64,000 nucleotides of DNA. Source: Cyclobacterium sp. Lineage in GTDB: Bacteria; Bacteroidota; Bacteroidia; Cytophagales; Cyclobacteriaceae. Location of the stretch: the NCBI RefSeq assembly GCF_014762705.1, contig NZ_JABURL010000015.1, positions 80,812 to 144,811 on the forward strand, read 5' to 3'. Below the pieces are notes generated by a model. The model made no database searches, was not told the origin of the DNA, and saw only the letters and a program-made list of their open reading frames with translations. Of this stretch, positions 19,671 to 28,033 are shown in pieces (position 1 is the stretch's first letter; every line of letters starts with the position of its first letter). The position numbers and the translations under genes are program-made.

Positions 19671-20765
19671 ATGAAAGCTAGATTTCTACAACAATGTATC
19701 CTTTGGATTTCTTTATTGTTTGCTTGCAATAAGGCCGCCGAAGTTAAAGAGGGTTTGCCTCTGATTGAATTGGAAAAAACGACACAAATCAATTCTCCCT
19801 ACAAGATCGAACGCATTACTCCATTGGAAACCGATACCGCAAATCTGATCGGAGACCACCTAACGGTAAAATTTTCAGAAAACTCCTTTTTTATTTATGA
19901 TGAAAGTGCCAGAGATGCCATCCACCAATTTGACCGTAATGGAAAATACCTTGGCAAATTCGTTGAAATCGGTGAGGGTCCGAATAGGGTCGGGAGCGCC
20001 AACGATTTTGTTCCAACCTTAGAAGGCTTGGAAATCCTTAGCGTAAAGGGCGATCTGTCTCAAATTATTCAATTTGATAGAAATGGGGAAATTACGGGGC
20101 AACTGGAGTTCGATTATTACGGGACTTCCTTTGCCAAATTGCCCAAGGGTTACTATGCCGCTTCCGGAAGCTATAATCTTCCCTTTGTCGAAAACAGACT
20201 GGCTATTATTAACGGGCAGGGGAAAACGGTAAAGGCGTTTTTACCCAATACCCATGAGATTTTGCCCATGCAGGAAAAAAATTTCTACGCAGCAAATGGA
20301 TCCGTATTTTTCCATGAAATTTACAACAATCGCACGTACAAGGTAGAGGGGGACAGTCTTGCCCCAAGCTATCAATTTGATTTTGAAAAATACAGCATTC
20401 CCGAAAGATTTTTTGAAATGGATTGGATGGCCGGTTTTGAAATGCTCAACCAGCAGGGTTTTGCCACCATTTCGCAGTATTGGGAAAATGAAGACAAGGC
20501 TTTTTTTGGAGTGGATGTTCAGGTTAATGGCGGGTTGAATAAACATCAGGTCATTTTAGAAAAAGCGAGCGGGGAAGTAGGCAAAAGGATTATCTCGGCT
20601 ACAGCATTGTCAGCATTTTCTTCCCCGGTTGGTTTGATGGACGACCTTTTGGTATTCATCGCACAGGCACCGGATTATTTAAAACTCAATACGGATCAAT
20701 TGCCTGAGAATAGCCCCAAAATTCAGGAAGGAGATAACCCGGTTTTGTTATTCGTTGAATTTTAA
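19671..20765 (+). CDS. 6-bladed beta-propeller lipoprotein
   Basis: 364 residues starting with a lipoprotein signal (MKARFLQQCILWISLLFAC). The body has repeated blade-like units with the phrase IHQFDRNGKYLGKFVEIGEGP near residues 83-103 and IIQFDRNGEITGQL near 124-137, the hallmark of the 6-bladed propeller family of Bacteroidota lipoproteins. It should sit in the periplasm or on the cell surface. The function is unknown. It is followed 61 bp later by a thioredoxin-like lipoprotein gene on the same strand, a pairing that suggests a joint role. Confidence 0.8.
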   Translation: MKARFLQQCILWISLLFACNKAAEVKEGLPLIELEKTTQINSPYKIERITPLETDTANLIGDHLTVKFSENSFFIYDESARDAIHQFDRNGKYLGKFVEIGEGPNRVGSANDFVPTLEGLEILSVKGDLSQIIQFDRNGEITGQLEFDYYGTSFAKLPKGYYAASGSYNLPFVENRLAIINGQGKTVKAFLPNTHEILPMQEKNFYAANGSVFFHEIYNNRTYKVEGDSLAPSYQFDFEKYSIPERFFEMDWMAGFEMLNQQGFATISQYWENEDKAFFGVDVQVNGGLNKHQVILEKASGEVGKRIISATALSAFSSPVGLMDDLLVFIAQAPDYLKLNTDQLPENSPKIQEGDNPVLLFVEF

Positions 20766-20792
20766 GACTCCTGGACTAATTATTTACAACAT

Positions 20793-20823
20793 TTTGCTGT
20801 TTTTCCTTACGAATCTATATTAA
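20793..20823 (+). promoter_or_regulatory. Candidate promoter TTTG-N19-TATATTAA
   Basis: TTTG at 20793-20796 is separated by exactly 19 nt from TATATTAA at 20816-20823, a partial match to TAnnTTTG. The box ends 3 nt before the ATG of the following gene, so transcripts would be near leaderless. Confidence 0.35.
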
Positions 20824-20826
20824 CCT

Positions 20827-21324
20827 ATGCGTGCCAATACCCTACTATTGCCATTATGTATCGTATGCGTTTTCGCTGGTTGCAGTCCATCTGAAGAAAA
20901 AATAATTTTTCCGGAAAACTTGAAAAGCTATCAGGTTACAGATAGCATTCCCTTTAATCCTCACTGGATGCATGCTGAGAAAAAACTGGTGGTGGTTTCC
21001 AAACAACTTTATGTATTTTCCATCCCCTTTCTGGACATCATAGCCGAATATGATGAGGAAATGCCAGTGATTATTGTAATTACCAGAGAAGATAAAGATG
21101 AAATTATTCAGAGACTGACCGAATATGAGTTTCCCTATCCCTTTATACATGATCCGGATGGCTTGTTTATTGAAGAAAACCAAATATGGAAGCGTTTTGG
21201 TTATCAAGAGAAAAATACGATCGCTCCATTTTTTATGGAAGGGGATTATATATCGGAAATGGGTCTTGCTCAAATTAGTATGAGGCAGCTATTCAGAAAG
21301 CAATTGGATGAGTTTTTGAAATAA
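20827..21324 (+). CDS. Thioredoxin-fold-like lipoprotein without redox cysteines
   Basis: 165 residues with a clear lipoprotein signal (LPLCIVCVFAGC, lipid Cys near residue 19). The mature part has alternating strands and helices reminiscent of AhpC/TSA-type thioredoxin folds (PVIIVITREDKDEI..., then PFIHDPDGLFIEENQIW), but there is no Cys after the lipidated one, so it cannot do thiol chemistry. It follows the 6-bladed propeller gene and may form a pair with it. Fold assignment is by eye. Confidence 0.55.
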   Translation: MRANTLLLPLCIVCVFAGCSPSEEKIIFPENLKSYQVTDSIPFNPHWMHAEKKLVVVSKQLYVFSIPFLDIIAEYDEEMPVIIVITREDKDEIIQRLTEYEFPYPFIHDPDGLFIEENQIWKRFGYQEKNTIAPFFMEGDYISEMGLAQISMRQLFRKQLDEFLK

Positions 21325-21366
21325 TTGGGTACAAAATTAGTTTCGAATTGGTTCTTCCTGGTGTTT

Positions 21367-21945
21367 TTATTCTACTTCTAAAAACTGCAATACCTGTTCT
21401 ACCGCTGCCATTTGCCTGGAAGGTGCCGCCTCTATTTTGGAGATGACCTGCACGCCATTATACAGGGTGTACAAAAGGTTGGCGATTGCACGCAGGTCTT
21501 TTCCTTTTGGAAATTCCCCCATTACCTCCCCGGATTTCAGGTAGTCAAAAATTATCTTTTCGAAAACCTTTTGGTTATCTCTCAAGATTTCCTGCAAATG
21601 CTTGTCTTCCGGCATTAGGGCAGCTGTTAAATTGACGGTGAAACAGCCTTTGCGTTCCTTCCTTTCTTTGAGGGCACATTCAAATAAATTTCGGATTCCG
21701 TCCTTGGCGTTGGGTTGGGAATACAATGCTTCAAGTATGGCAGCTTTGTTGTTTTCCCGGTAATTTTCAAATGCTTTTAAAAACAAATCTTCCTTACCTT
21801 TAAAAGTATCGTACAAGCTGGCCCTGTTGATCCCCAGGTGACTGACCAAATCCTGAACAGAAGTGGCATGATAACCTTTCCTCCAAAACAATTCCATGGC
21901 CCTGTCTAAGACTTCAGATGTATCAAATGATTTTGCCCTTGCCAT
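21367..21945 (-). CDS. TetR/AcrR family transcriptional regulator
   Basis: 192 residues from MARAKSFDTSEVL, the usual start of this subgroup; the longer frame up to 21972 would run into the promoter. The helix-turn-helix is at about residues 11-53 (ALDRAMELFWRKGY..., LGINRASLYDTFKGKEDLF). The C-terminal domain should bind a small effector. A perfect palindrome lying inside a well-formed promoter just upstream points to autorepression. The divergent alkB-like gene could also be controlled, but it starts 190 bp beyond the palindrome. Confidence 0.92.
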   Translation of the reverse strand: MARAKSFDTSEVLDRAMELFWRKGYHATSVQDLVSHLGINRASLYDTFKGKEDLFLKAFENYRENNKAAILEALYSQPNAKDGIRNLFECALKERKERKGCFTVNLTAALMPEDKHLQEILRDNQKVFEKIIFDYLKSGEVMGEFPKGKDLRAIANLLYTLYNGVQVISKIEAAPSRQMAAVEQVLQFLEVE

Positions 21946-21969
21946 GCTTGAGTGATTGTTGGATTTCAC

Positions 21970-22005
21970 CAAATATATATTATTGGAATAATCATTCCAA
22001 TAATA
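21970..22005 (-). promoter_or_regulatory. Promoter and palindromic operator of the TetR gene
   Basis: On the minus strand a -7 box TATATTTG (21970-21977) and an ATTG -33 box (21998-22001) are 20 nt apart. A perfect palindrome, TATTATTGGAAT-N4-ATTCCAATAATA (21978-22005), fills the spacer and covers the -33 box. A bound dimer would block RNA polymerase, the classic TetR autorepression layout. Confidence 0.75.
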
Positions 22006-22195
22006 AAATAATAAATTTTGCTGCTGAAATAGAAAAAAAGGTATTTCCTCCCTGATTTTACAAGGGAATTTTTACCTTGATCTCAACTCATTCAGGTGAA
22101 CGCTTTCTTTTTAAACCGATTGTTCTTCTCCGGTTGCGCTTCTATTCCCTTCCATTGTCTGGAAACAAAAGTCAAATTCAAACCGTTTTAGAGGC

Positions 22196-22807
22196 ATGAA
22201 ATTATTTGATACAGCTACTTTTCCATCCAAAAATTTATTGCCTCAGAATGGGATCGTTCATTATTGGGGAAAAATCATGGCTGAAGAAAAGGCGGATCAA
22301 TATTTTAAAGCATTGTGGGAAACCATCGCCTGGAAAAACGATGAAGCAGTGATTTTTGGAAAAAAAATGGTCACCAAAAGGAAAGTGGCCTGGTATGGTG
22401 ACAGGGAATTTGAATATACCTACTCAAATATTACCAAAAGGGCCCTTCCCTGGACCCGGGAACTTATAGCATTGAAGGCCATTACAGAGGAACGAACGGG
22501 TGAGGTCTTTAATTCTTGTTTGCTCAACCTGTATCATTCAGGTGAGGAGGGAATGGCATGGCACAGTGATGGGGAAAAAGACTTGAAAAAGCATGGTGCC
22601 ATTGCTTCACTGAGTTTTGGGGCGGAAAGGAAATTTGCCTTTAAACACAAGCAAAGCAAGGAAACCGTCTCTTTATATCTGGAAAATGGCAGTTTGCTGC
22701 TCATGAAAGGAAGCACCCAAGACCACTGGCTGCATCGGCTACCCCCTACCAAAAAGGTCCAGGCCCCAAGGATCAACCTGACTTTCAGGTACATTATAAT
22801 CAAATGA
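22196..22807 (+). CDS. AlkB-like 2-oxoglutarate/Fe(II) dioxygenase
   Basis: 203 residues of the ALKBH2/3-like branch, which removes methyl groups from damaged DNA or RNA bases by oxidation. The metal ligands are His123-x-Asp125 (MAWHSDGE) and His180 (DHWLHRLP), and the 2-oxoglutarate arginines are Arg192 and Arg198 (PRINLTFRYI). Substrate-loop residues are also conserved (NSCLLNLYHSGEEGM). It is divergent to the TetR gene. Regulation by that repressor is possible but not shown. Confidence 0.92.
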   Translation: MKLFDTATFPSKNLLPQNGIVHYWGKIMAEEKADQYFKALWETIAWKNDEAVIFGKKMVTKRKVAWYGDREFEYTYSNITKRALPWTRELIALKAITEERTGEVFNSCLLNLYHSGEEGMAWHSDGEKDLKKHGAIASLSFGAERKFAFKHKQSKETVSLYLENGSLLLMKGSTQDHWLHRLPPTKKVQAPRINLTFRYIIIK

Positions 22808-22996
22808 ACAATAAATATTGATAAACAGGGTTCGATGTTGAAATAGTACGAATTGGAAATGCTAATGCTTTCCAAACCAAATGGGCTATTTCCTGATTTC
22901 CCTTTTCTGTATCTGTTTTTTTAGAGGAAACTGACTGAACAAATGGACTTCATCCATAACCGAACTCCGCTGGCAGGACTTCACAGAAATCCCTTA

Positions 22997-25294
22997 TCAA
23001 ACAAAAGCCTCCTTCACCGGCAGCTCATAAATTCTTTTTCCATTTAGTTTGTACAGTGCATTGCACAAAGCCGGAATGTAAGGAGGCACCGGTGGTTCTC
23101 CTACTCCGGTAGGTTTTTCCTGACTTTCTATAATATGGGTATAAATCTGTTTGGGTGCCTGAGGCATGCGAATGATTTGGTAGCTGTCAAAATTATTTTG
23201 TTTGACCTGTCCGTTCTCAAAATTAATGGCCGACGACATGGCAAGGCTGCTGGCAAATTGCGCCCCTCCTTCGAATTGGGATCGAATGCGATCGGTATTT
23301 ACCGCTATGCCACAATCCACCGCATAATGCACCTCCGGAATGGTGATTTTACCATTTTCATCCCTTGATACTTCTACAATACAAGCCACATAAGTCAAAA
23401 AACTTTTATGTGCCGCAAAGCCCATTGCTTTCCCTTCTTGTATGGATTTTGACCAATTGGCTTCTGCAGAGACCCTTTCGATTACCCTTTTCATTCTTCC
23501 GGTATCCCAGGGATAGGCGGCAATATCCTCTCCATAATTCGGATATTCACCCTCCATTTCTTCATTGAAGCTAAGCTTCCGGTCCTCTCCCAAAAGGGAC
23601 AGGATATGCTCCACGGGATCCATTCCACGGAGCTCGGCTATTTCATCCAGCATGCTGCTGATGGCAAAAGCATGGTGTATGTTGCTCACTGAGCGAAGCC
23701 ATCCAATACGGGTATGTGCTTTGGCCTCATGAGATTCAATCCGGATATTCGCCACATCGTAGGGGAAATCCGTACAGCCCAAACCCATTTCTCCATCGGA
23801 GGGGTGCAATTCATCGGCACTTGAGGTACCTCCGATAGCAGGAAAAACCGTGTGGTGATTCCAGGCTATCAAGTTGCCCTGTGCATCTAATCCTGCCTTT
23901 ATTCGCTGGGCACTGTGGGAATGGTAAAAATCATGGTGGATATCATCTTCCCGGGTCCACTGCACACGTACGGGTTTTTTGATGGCCCTGGATAGCAATG
24001 CCGCCTCCACCACATAATCCGGCTTTGATTTTCTGCCAAAACCTCCACCCAGCAAGGTCACATTCACCCTGACATTGGCTGCATCCAGCTCTAATGCCTC
24101 TGCTACTGAATCCCTGGCCCATTGTGGGTGTTGGGTCGGGGCCCAGATTTCAATGGTGCCATCCTCCTTGTAATGGGCCAGTGCAGCAGGAGGTTCTATG
24201 GTAGCGTGGGCATAATAGGGTGCGCGGTAGGTTTTTTCCAAGACCTTTCCAGCGCTTCCTAAAGCTGTTTTTACATCACCTTTTTCCCTTCTCAGTTTTC
24301 CATCCCCCAGTGTTTCCCGGATCATGTCCTCCATTTGGGCGGCGCATTGGTAATCCTTGTTCTCCCCAAGATCCCATTCTACCTGCAGGGCGGCTCTGCC
24401 CTTGATAGCTGCCCAGGTATTGTCCGCTATTACCGCAATGCCTTCCAGGGGCTTATTCAAACCCGGATGGGCACCATTTCCCGAAATTTTTACCACTTGG
24501 TTGACTCCTGGTACCTCGAGTGCCTTATCTTCCGAATAATTTACCACTTTAGCCCCTACGGCAGGGCTGCGTTGGATCACGGCTATTTGCTGGCCGGGCA
24601 GGTCCATGTCCGCACCGAAGAGGGCCTTGCCATGGACAATGTCTTTTACATCATATATGGGAACATCCTTCCCAATTAGTTTGTAATCGCTGAGTTTACG
24701 AAGCTTCAATGTTTCCTGATCGGGAATTTCCATGTCCTGCAGCAGGTCAAGCAGGTCTGAAAAATCAACTTGCTGACCACTTGCTGCATGGATCACTTGC
24801 CCATTCCGGGTATCACAGCCTGAGGGATCTACATCCCACTTTTTGCCCGCTGCTTCCATCAGCATGTGCCTGGCCGTTGCTCCCGCTCTTCTCATGGGTT
24901 CGAAAAACATGCGTATAGAATAGGATCCATCGGTGTTTTGGTCTCCGTAGGTCGCTTCATCACCAACGGCTTGCTCAATTTTAACCGATTTCCAATCAGC
25001 TCCGAGCTCATCGGCAACAATCATTGGCAGAGAAGTCCGTATACCGGTACCCATCTCGGAGCGATGGGCAATGATGGTCACCTGGTTATCCCCATTGATG
25101 CTCAGGTAAGCATTGGGAGCAAAGGTAAGGGTTTCACCCTTGGGACCTGAGCACTGAAAGTTGACTCCCAACATAAAACCGCCAGTGGCCAGTGAGCCTA
25201 ACTTCAGGAATTCTCTCCTGGAAGGACGGAAAACTTTACTTTTATTGGTAAATTTTTTGAAAGGAAGGAAAGACAGTTTTGGTATCATGAGCAT
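22997..25294 (-). CDS. Molybdenum hydroxylase large subunit (IorB/xanthine dehydrogenase family)
   Basis: 765 residues, the size of isoquinoline 1-oxidoreductase-type beta subunits. A Tat export signal (SRREFLKLGSLATGG) starts near residue 25, so the folded cofactor-loaded complex is sent to the periplasm. Molybdopterin-binding motifs include GGGFGRKSKPDYVVEA, an RVQWTREDD segment and the C-terminal GVGEPPVPP with the catalytic Glu. It hydroxylates an aromatic or aldehyde substrate that cannot be named. It lies 17 bp downstream of its iron-sulfur partner gene. Electrons would leave through an unseen cytochrome. Confidence 0.92.
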   Translation of the reverse strand: MLMIPKLSFLPFKKFTNKSKVFRPSRREFLKLGSLATGGFMLGVNFQCSGPKGETLTFAPNAYLSINGDNQVTIIAHRSEMGTGIRTSLPMIVADELGADWKSVKIEQAVGDEATYGDQNTDGSYSIRMFFEPMRRAGATARHMLMEAAGKKWDVDPSGCDTRNGQVIHAASGQQVDFSDLLDLLQDMEIPDQETLKLRKLSDYKLIGKDVPIYDVKDIVHGKALFGADMDLPGQQIAVIQRSPAVGAKVVNYSEDKALEVPGVNQVVKISGNGAHPGLNKPLEGIAVIADNTWAAIKGRAALQVEWDLGENKDYQCAAQMEDMIRETLGDGKLRREKGDVKTALGSAGKVLEKTYRAPYYAHATIEPPAALAHYKEDGTIEIWAPTQHPQWARDSVAEALELDAANVRVNVTLLGGGFGRKSKPDYVVEAALLSRAIKKPVRVQWTREDDIHHDFYHSHSAQRIKAGLDAQGNLIAWNHHTVFPAIGGTSSADELHPSDGEMGLGCTDFPYDVANIRIESHEAKAHTRIGWLRSVSNIHHAFAISSMLDEIAELRGMDPVEHILSLLGEDRKLSFNEEMEGEYPNYGEDIAAYPWDTGRMKRVIERVSAEANWSKSIQEGKAMGFAAHKSFLTYVACIVEVSRDENGKITIPEVHYAVDCGIAVNTDRIRSQFEGGAQFASSLAMSSAINFENGQVKQNNFDSYQIIRMPQAPKQIYTHIIESQEKPTGVGEPPVPPYIPALCNALYKLNGKRIYELPVKEAFV

Positions 25295-25311
25295 GTTGGG
25301 AAAGCGTAAAG

Positions 25312-25767
25312 TCAGGATTTGGATGCGGTCTGAATAGCAGTTTTGATGCGGTTATAAGTCCCACAACGGCAAAGATTGCCGGCCATGGCATTTTCTATTT
25401 CGGCTTCAGAAGGGCTGGGGTTATTCTGAAGCAATGCGGCGGCATTCATGATTTGCCCCGTCTGACAATAGCCACATTGAGGAACGACATGTTCCTGCCA
25501 GGCTTTTTGAAGGGGATGCTCCCCATTGGCAGATAAGCCCTCTATGGTGGTAAGCTTTTGTTCTCCCACTTCGGAAATGGGCAAACTACAGGATCGGATG
25601 GCTACCCCGTCCAAATGTACGGTGCAGGCACCACAGAGGGCCTGTCCGCAACCGAATTTGGTCCCTTTAAGAGAGAGCAAGTCCCTAATCACCCACAAAA
25701 GGGGCATGTCTCCGGGAGCTGTTACTTCATGGGTTTCTCCATTGACGGCAAGTGTAAACTTTTCCAT
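25312..25767 (-). CDS. (2Fe-2S) small subunit of the molybdenum hydroxylase (IorA type)
   Basis: 151 residues from [11 protein letters not shown]; the frame extends 20 codons upstream but those residues are unlike the family. The N-terminal plant-ferredoxin cluster is bound by [13 protein letters not shown] plus an upstream Cys, and the C-terminal cluster by [10 protein letters not shown] and GNLCRCGTY. It passes electrons from the molybdenum site in the adjacent large subunit. It has no signal of its own, so it should ride with the Tat-exported partner. Confidence 0.94.
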   Translation of the reverse strand: MEKFTLAVNGETHEVTAPGDMPLLWVIRDLLSLKGTKFGCGQALCGACTVHLDGVAIRSCSLPISEVGEQKLTTIEGLSANGEHPLQKAWQEHVVPQCGYCQTGQIMNAAALLQNNPSPSEAEIENAMAGNLCRCGTYNRIKTAIQTASKS

Positions 25768-25882
25768 AGTATTTAGTTTTTCAAATGACAATTTCAATAT
25801 AATAAAATATTGTAAAATCATTGACAATAGGGCGCTGATTTTTTAAGCATGTACTAAAGGAGAATGTAGAACAAATCAGAGT

Positions 25883-25918
25883 CTACGTACTTTCCGTATA
25901 TATACGATATTTTCGTAG
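25883..25918. promoter_or_regulatory. Candidate BlaI operator upstream of the BlaI/BlaR1 pair
   Basis: CGTATATATACG at 25895-25906 is a perfect 12-bp palindrome, nested between CTACG (25883-25887) and CGTAG (25914-25918), so a larger nested dyad is formed. It ends 32 bp before the BlaI start and 116 bp from the divergent iorA start, a suitable place for autorepression. Confidence 0.55.
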
Positions 25919-25950
25919 GAAAACTAATAATCTTTTCTTACCTTGCTTGT

Positions 25951-26325
25951 ATGGAACAATTAACCAACAACGAAGAGCAGGTCATGGCCATCATCTGGAA
26001 AATGGAAAAGGCCCTCATCAGGGAAGTCCTCAAACGTTTTCCTGATCCCAAACCTCCTTATACAACCCTGGCCTCGGTCATCAAACAACTTGAAAAAAAG
26101 GGTTTTCTGGATCACATCACTTATGGAAACACCCATCAGTACTTTCCTCTGATCAGCAAAAAGGCGTACCGAAACAAAAGTTTTAACCAAATGGTAAAAA
26201 ACTATTTTGATGGTTCAGCACAAAATGTTTTGTCCTTTATGGTAAAGGAGAAGAAGCTTTCCGATCAGGAATTAAAAGAATTGGAGAAGATGGTTGAGAA
26301 TTTTAAAAATGAGAAAAAATCATGA
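25951..26325 (+). CDS. BlaI/MecI/CopY family repressor
   Basis: 124 residues: an N-terminal winged helix (TNNEEQVMAIIWKMEKALIREVL..., PPYTTLASVIKQLEKKGFL) and a C-terminal dimer part where BlaR1-type signalling leads to cleavage. The next gene overlaps its stop by 4 bp and encodes the sensor protease, so the two form a signalling pair. A dyad upstream is the likely operator. In Bacteroidota such pairs are widespread and are often not linked to beta-lactamases; none is adjacent here. Confidence 0.93.
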   Translation: MEQLTNNEEQVMAIIWKMEKALIREVLKRFPDPKPPYTTLASVIKQLEKKGFLDHITYGNTHQYFPLISKKAYRNKSFNQMVKNYFDGSAQNVLSFMVKEKKLSDQELKELEKMVENFKNEKKS

Positions 26326-27563
26326 ATCAGGTTTTAAACTATTTGTGGGAAGCCAGCCTTAGCCTTGGTGCCTTATGGTTTTTTTATTGGCTGCTTCTGG
26401 ATGGAAATACATTTTTCGACTGGAATCGGGCATTTTTGCTGCTGGCAATTATCGCCTCCCTGGCTTTTCCAGCCTTTGAATTTCCGGCTAATGTGGCCGG
26501 TAGCCAGCTGGCAGCAAGTTACGGTTTTCAGTTTCCCATTTTGGAATTTACTGATCATAAAATTCCATCAACAGAACAGGAATGGATTTCACTTCCCCAA
26601 TTTCTTTTTGGGGTTTACCTTATAGGGCTTATCTTTTTTCTCTTTCGGTTGATTTGGGGAATGGTTGTTTTGTACAGGCAGATCAGCAAGGCCAGGCAGG
26701 CTTTCTGGGGGCCTTTCATCCTGCTGGAACATCCGGATTTCCAACCGGCTTCTTTTTTCCGGTATATTTTTTTACCGGCCAAAGGGGATAATGAAGTAGA
26801 CCGGGAATGGATACTGGCCCATGAGGCTGCGCATGGCAACCAGCTCCACAGTTGGGATATCCTGCTTGTCCAACTGTTAAAAATCGTACTCTGGTTCAAT
26901 CCTTTTGTAAGGCTGTTTGAAAAAGCTTTGCGGGAGGTACATGAATACCAGGTAGACGAGAAAATCATCGCTCATCATCCAAAAAAAACTTATGCCCAAT
27001 TGCTATTAAAATTAATCAGGCCTACACAGACCTGTGTGCTTATCCATAATTTCAATCAATTTCAAATCAAAAAAAGAATTAAAATGATGAATCAACCAAA
27101 AACCAGATCGCTTGCCAGAAGCAAGTATGCTTTGTCCATCCCTCTATTTGGGTTATTGTTTGTCCTGTTTGCCTGCGAATACCAGGATGAGATGATGGAT
27201 CAAAACGACAAAGATGACAACAAAATCACCGAAAGGCTGATGCAGGGGGATGTTTTCGATGTAGTAGAGGACATGCCTGTACCGAATGGGGGTATGGAAG
27301 GATGGAACCAATACCTGATGGAGAACCTGACCTATCCAGAGTCTGCCAAAAAAGAGGGCGTGGAGGGAACCGTTTATGCCAGTTTTGTGGTCAATCAGGA
27401 AGGAGTCGTCAGGGATGTAGAACTTTTGAGAGGCGTAGATGATCGGCTGAACCAGGCTGCTCTTGAAGTGATCCGCAATTCACCTGACTGGGAACCCGGC
27501 AAACAGAAAGGGAAAGAAGTAACCGTCAAGATGCGCGTTCCAATTAAGTTTAAAATTAATTAG
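26322..27563 (+). CDS. BlaR1-like M56 metallopeptidase fused to a TonB C-terminal domain
   Basis: 413 residues. Four membrane segments surround a zinc protease core with H167-E168-x-x-H171 (LAHEAAHGN) and a later Glu in REVHEYQVDE. After a further hydrophobic segment near residue 270 (YALSIPLFGLLFVLFAC) comes a periplasmic TonB C-terminal-like domain at about 325-413 (LTYPESAKKEGVEGTVYASFVV). On sensing a signal it should cut the BlaI repressor encoded just upstream. This BlaR1-TonB_C design is common in Bacteroidota; the penicillin-binding sensor domain of true BlaR1 is absent. Confidence 0.9.
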   Translation: MNQVLNYLWEASLSLGALWFFYWLLLDGNTFFDWNRAFLLLAIIASLAFPAFEFPANVAGSQLAASYGFQFPILEFTDHKIPSTEQEWISLPQFLFGVYLIGLIFFLFRLIWGMVVLYRQISKARQAFWGPFILLEHPDFQPASFFRYIFLPAKGDNEVDREWILAHEAAHGNQLHSWDILLVQLLKIVLWFNPFVRLFEKALREVHEYQVDEKIIAHHPKKTYAQLLLKLIRPTQTCVLIHNFNQFQIKKRIKMMNQPKTRSLARSKYALSIPLFGLLFVLFACEYQDEMMDQNDKDDNKITERLMQGDVFDVVEDMPVPNGGMEGWNQYLMENLTYPESAKKEGVEGTVYASFVVNQEGVVRDVELLRGVDDRLNQAALEVIRNSPDWEPGKQKGKEVTVKMRVPIKFKIN

Positions 27564-27592
27564 AAAAATACAGGATTGTTTGTTGTTAATCG

Positions 27593-27639
27593 ATCCCTGA
27601 CCGACAAGGAAATTGGAACCTACTGGTCAGGGATTTTTT
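27593..27639 (+). terminator. Rho-independent terminator after the BlaR1-like gene
   Basis: Perfect 10-bp stem ATCCCTGACC/GGTCAGGGAT with a 22-nt loop and a T6 tail, 29 bp after the stop codon. Confidence 0.8.
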
Positions 27640-27673
27640 CTATTTTCCCCATTTCGGCATAATTTCAGCAAAA

Positions 27674-27800
27674 ATCCCTCATTCCGATGCCTGGAAAAGG
27701 GAGTTTGATAGGGGGAAAGCCGAGGGAATGCCTGACCAGACGGAATTTCCATGGCCTTTCCTTTAACCTAAAACTATCAAAAGGGATTCTCACCTACGGT
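27674..27800. repeat. Dispersed intergenic repeat, degenerate copy 2
   Basis: Shares the skeleton of the 10682-10801 element: TCATTCCGAtGC, then GAAAGCCGaGGGAAT, then CTGaCCAgACG, but the 3' half has drifted. The rest of the 27640-28033 gap holds nothing recognisable. Confidence 0.5.
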
Positions 27801-28033
27801 TCAATCCAAATTTTTGAAGCTCAAAAATCATACTCAGGTTTTTACCCAAACCCGTAAGGTTTCATCATTTACTTTGATCATCCCACAGCATTTTTATACC
27901 AAACCCGAAAATTATATTCAGTCTTGATCATTCGGTTTTCAAAAATTTTATCTTAAATTTAATGATTATGGTTTGGTTTTTGGTCCTTGTTTAATTTTAT
28001 AATAATTATTGAATTTTCACTGTATTTTTTGGC

